In this document: positions 54,071 to 64,000 of the stretch, in pieces | Layout: every line of letters begins with the position of its first letter | How positions within the stretch are numbered: position 1 is the stretch's first letter | Assembly (NCBI RefSeq): GCF_026213295.1 | Contig: NC_079427.1 | Span: 2,177,719-2,241,718 of the forward strand | DNA: 64,000 nt | Direction of reading: 5' to 3' | From: Gadus chalcogrammus | Lineage: Eukaryota; Chordata; Actinopteri; Gadiformes; Gadidae | Notes under the pieces: model-generated | Told to the model about the DNA's origin: nothing | Databases searched by the model: none | Seen by the model: only the letters and a program-made list of their open reading frames with translations | Program-made: the position numbers and the translations under genes

Positions 54071-56752
54071 GGACGGGGATGTCCACACGTCTGACTGCAA
54101 AGGTAAACCCTTCCCAGAGATAGTACATTTACTTAATGCTGTGTAGTCTTAGCCATACACTATTCGGTCTACAGATGATGCTACAAAATTTCACAAAGGC
54201 TTTCATGCTATTATCATCACTTAACCTCATAAAGTTTTATGAACAAATGTTATGAACAAATGTTCATAATGTTCCTAATGTAATTCTGCTGAACAATCTT
54301 GATTTCCTGCTTTTTTTTAACTCCCTCTCGCTGCTCCTCTATTCCTCGTTGACCACCTTTTGTATTTGTTTATCGTTGCCATGGCACTCCTCTCCTTTCC
54401 CTACCATTTGACTGAAGCCTAGCGACCGGGGCTCCTTCAGACACCTGCTGCCGTCTGGCATCCATGTTGGTTCTAAACGCTGGCGGCTGGCGGTTAGACC
54501 CAAGATGGCCGCTAGGTCAATAGAGGGCCCAAGCATTTGAATCATGTATTTCTTCAGTTAATGATTATTCACTATTTGAAAATCAAATCATTGTAGAATG
54601 ATTACGTGGCGGCCGAATTTTAACTGATAAGCTGAGATTGGAAAGCGAGGCACTAGAACTACTAACTGGGAGTTGTCGTGTTGGTGCAGGTAACCTACCG
54701 GAGGTGGACGGCAGTGACTCAGGTAAAATATGAAACACAACCTTTTAAGAAACGCTTCACAGAGTTTACATTAGGGTTAGCAATAGGTCTAGTGTTAGTA
54801 AGAGTTATATTAGGGTTAGTGCTAGTAATAGAGTTATATTAGGATAAGCAATAGAGCTACTGCTAGTAATGGAGTTACAGATAATAACAACAATAATAGT
54901 AATAATACATTTAATTTTAAGGCGCCTTTCTCAGCATTCAAGGACAGCGTACAAAGGTACACAAAGGTCATTAGAAAGAAACAACAATAAGCAATCAGAT
55001 GGAATAGGCAGCTTTGAACAGATGTGCTTTCAGTTGTGAATTGAAATGGGGTATTGAATCGAGGTCTCTGAGTGGGTAATGAATGGGAGGGCGTGGCCGC
55101 AGTTCCCCATTTATCTCCCCAAACTCAATGTCCAGCTCCGCTGAGGGCCCCTGCTCACGTAGACACGCCCCAATGAGGCCCCGAGCTCCACGGCCCTCAC
55201 GGGGCCCTCTCCGTGTGGAATTGTCTCACAGAACATTCCGGTACGTCCGTGGCAGACTCTGAGGAAGGCTCTGGCTCTGAGGAAGATGAGGAAGACCGGG
55301 CGGATTTAGGTAAGAGGAGTGGCCCTTCTTCTTCTTCTTCTTCTTCTTCTTCTTCTTCTTCTTCTTCTTCTGCTCTTCTTCTTTCTCTCTTCTTTCTTCT
55401 TCTTCTTCTTCTTCTTCTTCTTCTCTTTGAATGCTGCATACCCCCCAGACAACCCTGACCCTCCCCTCTGCCTTCGTCTTGTGTCAGAAGCCAACGAGGA
55501 GAGGGATGAGGAGGAGGAAGGTGAGTTGTGTCACTCTTCCATCCTCTTCCAGTCTTGATGCCTCAGGGATTTGACAAGCTAATGGTTTCCCCATCAGTGT
55601 TTAAAAAGTATTTCTCTATAACTCTGTGTTTCAGAAGTGGAGACGGGAGAGGATTCGTCTCAAGGTGAGTGAGGAGGACAACTACAGGGGTAACACTACA
55701 GGGGTGGAGCCCAGAGCCTAGCTTAGCTTTACACTACAGCAGTGTAGCCTGGAGCCTAGCATAGCTTTAACACTACAGCAGTGTAGCCTGGAGCCTAGCA
55801 TAGCTTTAACACTACAGCAGTGTAGCCTGGAGCCTAGCATAGCTTTACACAACAGCAGTCTAGCCCAGAGCCTAGCATAGCTTTAACACTACAACAGTGT
55901 AGCCCAGAGCCTAGCATAGCATAGCTTTACACCACAGCAGTGTAGCCTGGAGCCTAGCATAGCTTTAACACTACAGCAGTGTAGCCCAGAGCCTAGCATA
56001 GCTTTACACCTCAGCAGTATAGCCCCGAGCCTAGCATAGCTTTACACTACAGCAGTGTAGCCTGGAGCCTACCATAGCTTTAACACTACAGCAGTGTAGC
56101 CTGGAGCCTACCATAGCTTTAACACTACAGCAGTGTAGCCTGGAGCCTACCATAGCTTTAACACTACAGCAGTGTAGCCTGGAGCCTACCATAGCTTTAA
56201 CACTACAGCAGTGTAGCCCAAAGCCTAGCATTTTTTATCAGGCCATTGTCATATAATTTAACTGAACCATTTATCATGTCTATCATTTATCTATATGATA
56301 TATGTTGTGATTATAACCTTACAGAGGTCCTTTCTGAACCAGCTTCAACAGGAGAAGGTACGCTGGGTTCCTCACAGGTCCATAAGACCATCTGTTGTTG
56401 GAGGGGTTGACCCGTTTCTCTTACACTGGGCCCTGCTGTTGGTTTGTTCTTTATCCTGACAGAGGTCCACCTCAAGTCACAATGTGACAAATGTAAAGCA
56501 GCTCAGCAGGTGACTTTGCATAATAAACCCTTTCATTGATTATGACTGAGATTATGATCATTTTCGTTATGTCTCTTTTATCGTTTTAAGGTTTGATTTG
56601 CATTTATTCCACAGAGTTCTGACTACGAAAAGGTTACCCCAAGGAAAATCTCGAAGGGTCGATTACTGTGAGTTTAGTCACTGGTCCATCGTTCAGCTCT
56701 CATGGTTGTATGAGATCAATCTGCTTCCAAACAGAATTAAACAGTCTGACAT

Positions 56753-56833
<81 letters not shown>

Positions 56834-57694
56834 GGGGTACAGCTGGAAGGCGAGGGGACCTAGGAGTGTTCGCTACAGGTCTGGTGTTTGAAGTGTCGGA
56901 GCAGGCTCTGGTCCGCTACTCGGTCCTGTCCTGGTCCAAATTCGACACGTTCCTCACGGACTCCTGGAAATCCGCCGGACCCATTTTCAACGTGGACGTG
57001 GTCAACAAGGATGCATCTGTGCTCCAGTCCATCCTGTTCCCACACTCCCTGTGCCTTGCTGGTGAGGAGTCACTGGGACTGCGAGGCCAGTAGAGCCACA
57101 AGGGACCAAATGAATTGACATGAATGGATCCGTAATGTTTAATATTTACACTAACATACGAGACGCTTTTATCCAAAGCGACTTACAATAAGTACATTTA
57201 TTAGAAGAAAGACAAACAACATATCTATATCTACGTCTAGAATAATAATAAATTAGGATTTATGTGTTTTACTTTCACACACACGTTCCTGGAGTCTTGT
57301 GTGTGCCTCTGTGTGTACCCCCGTCCTCTGACTGAACCCCCCCCCCCCCCCTTGTGCCCCCAGACCCCCAGTACGAGCTGCAGTTCAGTGTTCTGCACGT
57401 CCAGGGCAGCGGGTCGCAGCTGGAGCCGTCGGCGGAGCACACGGGCAGCCATGTGAGGTGGCGCGTGTCCTCGCTGTCTCCGGTGGGTCCCGTCGTCCAG
57501 AGCAGCCGACCCCTGGAGCACCACGGGGTGGTGCTGGTGTACAAGGAGCTGAGCCACAGCAACACCTTCAGCTTCAGGGTGTACCTGGCCTCCAACAACT
57601 CGTCCAACATCAAGGTGACGGAGGAGAAGTGCAACGAAGTCGTGTTAGTGTGTGTGTGTCCTCCTGTGTGTGTGTCTGTCTGTCTGTCTGTGTG

Positions 57695-57746
<52 letters not shown>

Positions 57747-59755
57747 TGTCTTCCGGTCTTTGTGTGTATTGAGAGTTAGTTTGATGGTGATTTTAAGTTG
57801 CTGGTATGTTCTCCTCCTTCCTCTCCGTCTCTCGCCCGGCTGTCGTCGTTGTTGTCGCCTCTCGCGTGTCCCAGGACATAGGCACGCAGGTGCGCTCTGC
57901 TCAGAAGAGCTACAGGAAGATCGACAAACCGCCCGTCTGTAATCTAGACGTGGGGAAGTACCACCTCGTGAGCCAGCCGGAGGGGGAAATCAACCCCAAG
58001 GTGTGTGACGCCAGACACCGGATTTATGTTTTCATTGGCATTCAACAGATGAAACGATGAAGTATTGCGCAGGTTCTTAAGCATAAATGATGCAAAGAAA
58101 CTGTTTTTGTGTGTGTGTGTGTGTTTGTGTGTGTCCGTTTGTTTGTGCGTGTGCGTGTCCGTGTGTGTGTGTGTACAGGAATTGAAATTCACCTTTGAAA
58201 TCATCAAGCTGAAGGGCTACTTTGAGGCGTTCTTTGAACAGCCTCCTCCTTTTAAGCTGTCTCTGAAAGAGACGACCACGGACGAGACCGTGTGGTCTGC
58301 TACTATCAGAGAAGGTAACCCGTCTACGTGTTTGGAACGGCTTTCATCATTTTGGTGGTTATGAGACTGACCATGATCTTTGATACCCTAGGTGATTGCG
58401 AAGATGTCAAGATGGTGTTCAAGCCAAAGCAGAAAGCAGGAGGTAAGTGTGTTGTGCGGGGCTGTGTTCCATGGCTCATTGCTCTTCCTCTTTTAAAAGT
58501 GCTTGTGTGAGAAGAGGCCTCTTAGAGGCTACGCTACAGGTTCTGGACCCTCCCTAACCCGTTGACGCACTCTGATGAAGGCCGAAAGAGAAGCAGCAGT
58601 ACATCTGAAGAAGAAATGGCCAATAAGAAACCTTGCTGTTTGGATGAGTCGGGTGAGTTGTCGCCATGTTTTGAATTTTAACACTAATATGCAAAAGAAA
58701 AGAAACAAAAAGATAAAGGTCTCATAATTGTACTTCTAAGTCCTTGTGATATTGGTTGGATTTTGGAATCTGAAATCATGAAATCATGACTCATTGAAGT
58801 GTCTCTAGACGTTAGCCCTGACTCTGGTTTGGGATGAACGGCATCCAGAGCTAACTTCTGCACTGGTGAAACTGAGCTACATCTGTGCTACTCCTAGGGA
58901 TGGTACTCTAATATGCCCTGCCTACTTGATTGTCTTTTACCCAGACGGAAACAACAAAAACCGGCCCGCAGGGCGGGATCTGTCCGATAAGCAGCTCCTG
59001 CAGGTGGCCAGAACGCTGGGGAAGGAGTGGGAGCAGGCGGCCATCCACCTGGAGCTGAGCATCACAGATCTGGACGACATCAAGGCAGACAGACAGACGG
59101 ATGTGGCCATGCAGAAGCTGAAGATGTTGGCGCTGTGGAAGCGCCGAAGACCACCAGGAAAGGCCACAGCTCAGGACCTGCTGAGAGATGTGGAAGACCT
59201 GGAGGACCTACCGGTCGAGACTCATCTGTTATTGACGGGTAAGTACTTCACCAACACACAGTGAAAGTCTATCATGCATGAGCATTGATCTATGATACTC
59301 TGACCAGCCTATTCATAATGCTTTATGAGTTAATATATAAATAATGAAGGATATATACAAATAAAATATACTTCCTCTTTGTCTCGTTTCTATAAAGTAG
59401 CACTGAAAGCAGTTTGGTTATTTGATTAATTATATGTACTCACTTTTTATACGATACTTCTGGTTCACTTGGTGTGGTTGCGGACCACTGTCATAGATAT
59501 TATAACACCTCTGTAAAACGATAGACAGCGTACAGACTGTTCAGTGGGCATTCCCCATTAAATGTGTCCACAGCCACATGGGACATGAAGGGGGTGGAGA
59601 ATGACAATCGGTGTTCTGTGAATGATGTGAAACGAGACGGAGGGATGAGGAATGATGTGATCCTCAGGGAGTTTGTTTGTGATGGAAACTGATTTGTTCT
59701 TATTTCCTGTCCGTGGTTTGCTTCCTCAGAAATGGTACAAGGCCCAGTTAAATGA
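54071..59755 (+). CDS. FIIND (ZU5-UPA)-death domain protein, 5' end missing
   Basis: Sixteen exons in one continuous frame, about 520 residues: 54071-54102, 54690-54722, 55232-55309, 55449-55520, 55635-55664, 56325-56357, 56463-56509, 56615-56667, 56835-57061, 57364-57614, 57875-58000, 58179-58314, 58392-58442, 58581-58652, 58945-59238, 59730-59755. The first six are tiny, mostly phase-1 exons encoding an acidic linker (DSEEGSGSEEDEEDRADL). Exons 9-10 encode a ZU5-like half (GLVFEVSEQALVRYSVLSW, SAGPIFNVDV), 10-12 a UPA half (GVVLVYKELSHSNTFSFRVY, IDKPPVCNLDVGKYHLV, ELKFTFEIIKLKG). Together this is the FIIND of NLRP1 and CARD8. SSLSPVGPVV (Ser codon 57477-57479) lies at the autocleavage site, usually F|S, here L|S; the His of VLHVQGSG (57396-57398) fits the supporting His. 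Exon 15 is a death domain. FIIND plus death domain is the PIDD1-like order. No NACHT, LRR or start exon was found; the exon-14 acceptor is weak. Confidence 0.75.
54885..55085. repeat. Probable interspersed repeat (LINE/SINE 3' type)
   Basis: AATAATAACAACAATAATAG is followed by AAGGCGCCTTTCTCAGCATTC and GGACAGCGTACAAAG, the reverse of a common fish retroposon 3' end. It lies in an intron of the FIIND gene. Confidence 0.4.
55323..55425. repeat. CTT trinucleotide repeats
   Basis: Two CTT tracts (55326-55372 and 55391-55425) occupy the intron between the acidic-linker exons at 55232 and 55449, providing a long pyrimidine stretch before the acceptor. Confidence 0.95.
55690..56233. repeat. ~39-bp intronic minisatellite
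   Basis: About 14 copies of ACACTACAGCAGTGTAGCCT followed by GGAGCCTAGCATAGCTTTA. Each unit contains an ACACTACAGCAGTGT palindrome. Confidence 0.93.
56757..56832. repeat. GT microsatellite abutting a splice acceptor
   Basis: The GT tract ends in TGTGTTAG, directly at the acceptor for the first FIIND exon (56835). Confidence 0.96.
57150..57235. repeat. Interspersed repeat fragment
   Basis: AGACGCTTTTATCCAAAGCG and ACTTACAATAAGTACATT are a well-dispersed fish repeat core, also found at 45785. It is intronic here. Confidence 0.65.
57650..57745. repeat. GT/CTGT microsatellite
   Basis: GT with CTGT blocks in the intron after FIIND exon 57364-57614. A second GT-rich stretch lies at 58108-58175 before exon 58179. 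Confidence 0.92.
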
Positions 59756-59759
59756 CATG

Positions 59760-61017
59760 ACGATGGCATTTGCAGAGGCCCTTATGCAGGAGATGTCTCC
59801 GGGGAAAGGAAGCCATGGAGACACGTGATGGACCAAAACGCAAGCGATGGACCAAACAACGTGAAACAGTGAAGCAGTCTGAGTGTTTGCTGGTCGGCCG
59901 GATGCGGCCAAATGACAGCATCAGACCAAGTCCCTCCTTTCCTGAGCTGCTCGATGTCTTATTGGAATCACAACGATGGACTCGATGAGTCAGTCCTGCA
60001 ATGGACAATAGTTCTGTTGACTCTGGAAAGTAATTGTTGATATCATGTTTAGAATAAGATATGAATACATTATCATTATCATGGAGTGTACTGTTTTTAT
60101 TTTAGGCCTTACCTTAGATGTAGCTTATTACGTAGCCAGCTATAGATGCTAACATTGTGCTTAAAAAAGGGAAATTCATTCAACTTTGTTTATCGCTTCA
60201 GAGTTTATATTATCTTTTAGAAATGATTTGTGTAGATTGGTATAGCTACTTTTTTAAAACTTTATACATTTCAGGGAATTTCTCTTGTTTTGTTTGTAGG
60301 ATGCATTTTTTAAGTAATTTCCTTACGGTTGTGAGTTTATAAAAAATGTTCTTGAATTGATTAATAATCCACTACGACCAGCACAATCTTTAATCAGGAA
60401 TCTTTTTAAGGGCAGCTGGTATTGTCCTTCTTCATATTGTGCATCTAAATGAACAATACTGTGATTATTCTAGTGACCCCATAAAAATCGTGAGACTTAA
60501 ATGACCGATCTCACACCTGCAGGGCTTTGAATCCGTCCCCATTGCTCCCGATTTACTTTGACTGGGGAAATAAAAAACTTTTTTACAAAAGGGTGCTTTC
60601 TTGCTTCATTTGTTATTTCAGTTTTTCTATACCTTATCAAATTAAGGATGTATATTTATTGTTAATGCCAAAACATCTGTGTAAATAAATAGGCTTCTAT
60701 TGAGCAATTGTCAAGTTGAAAGAAGGTCTATGATGAAAAGATAAATGTTCTAAAAACGAAAGGAAGCCAAATGTTGTCATATATCAAAGAGTCGTGGAAG
60801 GGTGCCTCGAAACTTCTCTGTAGGTCTATCACGTTGAGACAAAAGCTCTGCTACATATTCAAATGATACGGAACTGTTTTATCCTCAACAATAAACTGTT
60901 GATGGCTTATCTGCATGCATGTTAACCATCCTCATAGTTATATGAGATTCGTAATATACCAATAAAAAAAACAGCAAGCAGCCTTCAGGAAGTGGTTGGG
61001 AGGAAAACGAAAGTAAG
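59760..61017. other. Gap between the FIIND-death and CARD-death genes
   Basis: Contains the 3' UTR of the FIIND-death gene; AATAAA hexamers occur at about 60567 and 60889. The stretch after the stop (GCAGGAGATGTCTCCGGGGA) is recognisably related to 32861-32885 after the copy-1 stop, so the gene 3' ends are also homologous. No further gene is seen. Confidence 0.6.
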
Positions 61018-62922
61018 ATGAATCGGCGCGAAGCAACGCTACCATCAACTATGGAAGGTAAGCAGAGTTTATCACAGCTACCCGAAAACTACCCCAAAAA
61101 AAACGTTTGACTTTTGCCTTTTTGACATTGCTGTTGGAATTTCAGAATTATTGATTTGAACTGGAAACTATCTGAATGACGATCAGGGTAGTTGTCAATA
61201 GTTTACTTTTTGTAGCCCAGCCTCCTACAGCGGGTCTAGGACTAGACTATTAAGTAGTTGTGCTGTATGTTATATGTAGCCTACTGATTTGTTTGGCACC
61301 TCATAAACGCATTGCACTAACTTCCTACATATCTGTACTTAAAACATCTGGCCGATTAGTGAACGCTGTTAATGTAGGCTAGAGAACAGACGGCTGACCA
61401 AATAAACAACACATCACCGACCGTATCACTTCTTATGACTTAGTATAACACAATGACGAGAAACTGCTTATTATTATGGAACAGGAACAGTGGACTTAAT
61501 GCAACATATTTTGAGATAAGTCTGTCAAACAAACATCTTATTGATGAGATAGGTTGTGGGGGACAAGGTACGACAAACGGTTTAATATTAACAGAGGTTA
61601 AGAAGAGTCTCCTTAATTCTGACGTCAACAATTCAGAACTATGTGTTGAACTACCATGTTTGCACATTGTCATTTTATATTGATCTATTATTTCTCTTCC
61701 AGAGGAGCTTATTAGGATCCGTTCTGAATTTGCGAAGAGAGTTTCAAACCCAGTTATCAAACGTCTCCTGGATGACCTTTATGAGCGGAAGGTGTTCAGT
61801 ACTGAGGAAAAGGACACTGTGATGGAGAACCACAACACCAGAGCAGACCAAGCACGGTGTCTGATCGACATGGTGATCCAGAAAGGGGAGAGAGCAAGTA
61901 AGATAATGATCGATCGTATGAAGAAGAGGGACATGCACTTATCCTCAACCCTGGGTCTGATCTCTTCTCCTGCTGGTGTGGGTGAGTTGTTTCCATGAAT
62001 GTACTTTTTATAGAAACGTTCGGTACCAGCTTTGTTTTGACAAGAGGGGAGCTTCTTTGTCCTTTAGTCCACTGGGATCCACTGATTCATTATCATCCAC
62101 TCGGGATTGCACTTTGTGTGGAATACAACTTCATGCTTGGAAAGATTTGGGCATGGTTTTCATCGAAAGACTGACAATCCGTTTTCTTATCCTAGGACAT
62201 GGGGAAAACAAGACGGTAGTAAAGCCAATTAAACGAACGAGAGGTTAGTGTTTTTCGTAGTGATGCTGTGTTCCTTTGCTCCCTGAAGAGCATATGACGT
62301 ACTGTATGTTCTTCAAAAAAATGCTGATTTGACTGGATACCTTTTAAAGGCTTCTTACAGGTTTGTAGCCTCAACTTTACCCCTCAAACCCATTAACATC
62401 CGGCCCTATTTTCAGGAAATAATGGCCGGAAAAGAAATAGAAGTGAATCAGAAGAAGAAGTGACCAATAAGAAACATTGCACGGTGGATGGGTCAGGTTA
62501 GTGGGTGACATCTTTTGAAAGAGATGATTGGTCTCAGGACAAAATTAAGAAAGTATATTCCTTGAGTGGTCCATCATCTCGATAGGTGGAACTTGAACTG
62601 CCTGTGTGTGTGGATTGTCTTTGTCTTTTTTCCAGGCAGCAACACTGAAACCCGCTCCGCAGGGCAGAATCTGACTGAATTGGAGCTCCTGAAGGTGGCC
62701 GAAACGCTGGGACAGGAGTGGGAGCAGGCGGCCATCCACCTGGGGCTGAAGACCAAAGATCTGGACGACATCAAGGCAGAACATAGATCTGTGGCCATGC
62801 AGAAGCAGAAGATGTTGGTGCTGTGGAGCCGCCGAAGACCAGGAGAGGCCACAGCTCAGGACCTGCTGAGAGGTCTGAAAGACATGGAGGACCTACCGGT
62901 CGAGACTCGTCTGTTATTGCAG
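61018..62922 (+). CDS. CARD-death domain adaptor-like protein, copy 2 (runs off window)
   Basis: Five exons: 61018-61057, 61703-61981, 62196-62243, 62416-62496 and 62636-62922, phase 1 throughout until the last. Exon 2 encodes a CARD (residues about 15-100; VIKRLLDDLYERKVFSTEE, RCLIDMVIQKGERASKIM, HLSSTLGL) that resembles caspase-1/ASC-type CARDs and is unlike the CARD at 28004. Exons 3-4 give a basic, acidic and Ser-rich linker; exon 4 is related to exon 58581-58652 of the FIIND gene. Exon 5 is a death domain nearly identical to that at 28535. The start MNRREATLPSTMEG is the first ATG before a good donor. At the last exon's 3' end one base is missing compared with copy 1 (TTATTGCAG against TTATTGACAG), which changes the splice phase from 1 to 0. 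The final exon lies beyond the window or the gene is damaged. Confidence 0.78.
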
Positions 62923-62935
62923 GTAACATACTTAC

Positions 62936-62995
<60 letters not shown>

Positions 62996-62996
62996 G
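62936..62996. repeat. Short GACA tract, paralogous to the giant array
   Basis: Fifteen GACA units lie at the same position (14 bp after the death-exon donor, against the same LINE 3' end) as the 3.2-kb array at 28835. Confidence 0.97.
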
Positions 62997-64000
62997 GAAC
63001 TTGAATAATCTATATTAATTAAATTGCACTTCCAGCATCAGCAAACACCAGGTAACAAATAGAGTAACAGTAAAGAACAACAAATATAAATGTTAAAAAA
63101 ATATATATATGCAGGGAAACAATATACAAGAGGAATAGTACACAATACAATACTTACATGCGTGAACACTTAAACAGTGCAAGAAACATTGCATCATACA
63201 GCCAAGTTGTGTTTGATATAGTGTCATGCAGTGTTTCCCCGAGCACTGTGTGGTTAAGGCGGCCGCCTTAACAACAATAGGGCCCCGCCATGACTACCAA
63301 TGTATTAAAAAAAAAAATAATAATTTACAAAAAGTAAAGATAAATAATGCATTGGTAACACTGTTCACAACAATAGTCGTGCCATAAAGCTTTTTGAATG
63401 GAATTGACCACAAGGTAACTCTGTCCTTCTTGGCCGCCGCCTAACTCCCAGTGAGGTGTTGGACAGTTTAATGTCTCGGGGGACAGAGGAGTTCTTCAGT
63501 CTGTTGGTGTTGAGGAGCATCCTGTCGCTGACCGAGCTCCTGTGGTTGCTGATGACAGTGTGCAGAGGATGGCTGACATTGTCCAGGATAGCCAGCAGTT
63601 TGTTGGATGTTCTCCTCTCTGGCGCAGTCACTAGAGTCCAGCTTCATGCCGACCACAGAGCCGGCCCGCCTTATCAGCTGGTCCAGCCTTGATGAGTCCG
63701 TTAGATAGGCTGCCCCCCGCCGCACACCACAGCGTAGAAAAGAACGCGGGCGACCACAGACTGGTAGAACATCTACAGGTGTTTCCTGCAGATGTTGAAT
63801 GATCGCAGCCTCCGCAGGAAGTACGGTCTGCCTTGGGCTTCCCGGTACAGATGGTCTGTGTTGCTTGCCCAGTTGAGCTTGTTGTTCAGCCACTGCCCGA
63901 GCTACTTATAGGAAGCTACGTTCTAAACTACAGAACTGAACTGGACTGAACTGGTCCAGGACGTGGTCTAGACGTCCCATAGTCTACGACCAGCTCTTTG
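62997..64000 (-). mobile_element. LINE fragment (L2/Rex-like), copy 2
   Basis: The - strand carries LINE reverse-transcriptase C-terminal sequence in several frames (AGSVVGMKLDSSDCARE, LLAILDNVSHPLHTVISNH, NTSLGVRRRPRRTELPCGQF), so it is degenerate. The 3' region 62997-63400 matches 32066-32460 closely, and 63950-64000 matches 32476-32526. Confidence 0.75.

Noticed and set aside
54071..57061. NLR reading (NACHT and LRR) of the FIIND gene
   Set aside because: No Walker A/B or leucine-rich repeat pattern was found upstream; only the acidic linker precedes the FIIND.
59757..59826. Alternative reading KWYKAQLNDMTMAFAEALMQ for the last FIIND-death exon
   Set aside because: The upstream exon ends in phase 1, which gives the short tail EMVQGPVK; the longer frame would need a phase 0 donor. 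It cannot be excluded for other isoforms.

Overview
The window is vertebrate nuclear DNA, almost certainly from a teleost fish and plausibly a gadiform (cod-like) species. The grounds are split genes with GT-AG introns, tandem repeats at extreme density (more than fifteen long CA/GT tracts, several GA/CT tracts, many minisatellites), fish-type transposable elements, and the IFT80 / C3orf80 gene pair, which are also neighbours in human 3q25. No prokaryotic features, rRNA, tRNA or CRISPR arrays were seen. The species call rests on repeat style only.

Layout. (1) 1-10.6 kb: the last seven coding exons of IFT80 on the + strand (317 C-terminal residues), each intron packed with microsatellite or minisatellite DNA. 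(2) 10.6-17 kb: intergenic, with the single-exon C3orf80-like membrane protein gene on the - strand (13,672-14,334). (3) 17-28 kb: gene-poor, repeat-rich DNA with one half of a ~0.9-kb duplicated segment and a striking hairpin at 24.65 kb. (4) 28.0-32.8 kb: a three-exon gene for a 210-residue CARD-death-domain protein whose second intron holds a ~3.2-kb GACA array. (5) 35,704-49,437: a 13.7-kb composite DNA transposon with a perfect 9-bp target duplication, ~145-bp terminal inverted repeats, two inverted arrays of ~153-bp subterminal repeats, and two broken genes inside (a SAMD3-like multi-exon gene and a C2H2 zinc-finger/transposase-like gene). (6) 49.5-53.9 kb: transposon debris, including two inverted Harbinger-like MITEs and a LINE 3' end. 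(7) 54.0-59.8 kb: a sixteen-exon FIIND (ZU5-UPA)-death-domain gene, 5' end not found. (8) 61.0-64.0 kb: a second CARD-death-domain gene, running off the window.

How they fit. The three immune-type genes share a closely related death-domain exon, but carry different partner domains: one CARD, a second unrelated CARD similar to caspase-1-type CARDs, and a FIIND. By analogy with the PIDD1-CRADD-caspase-2 and NLRP1/CARD8 systems, they could form a local set of a self-cleaving FIIND-death protein plus CARD-death adaptors able to bridge it to CARD caspases. That function is inference; the domain calls and splice structures are read from the sequence. IFT80 (cilium assembly) and C3orf80 are ordinary conserved neighbours.
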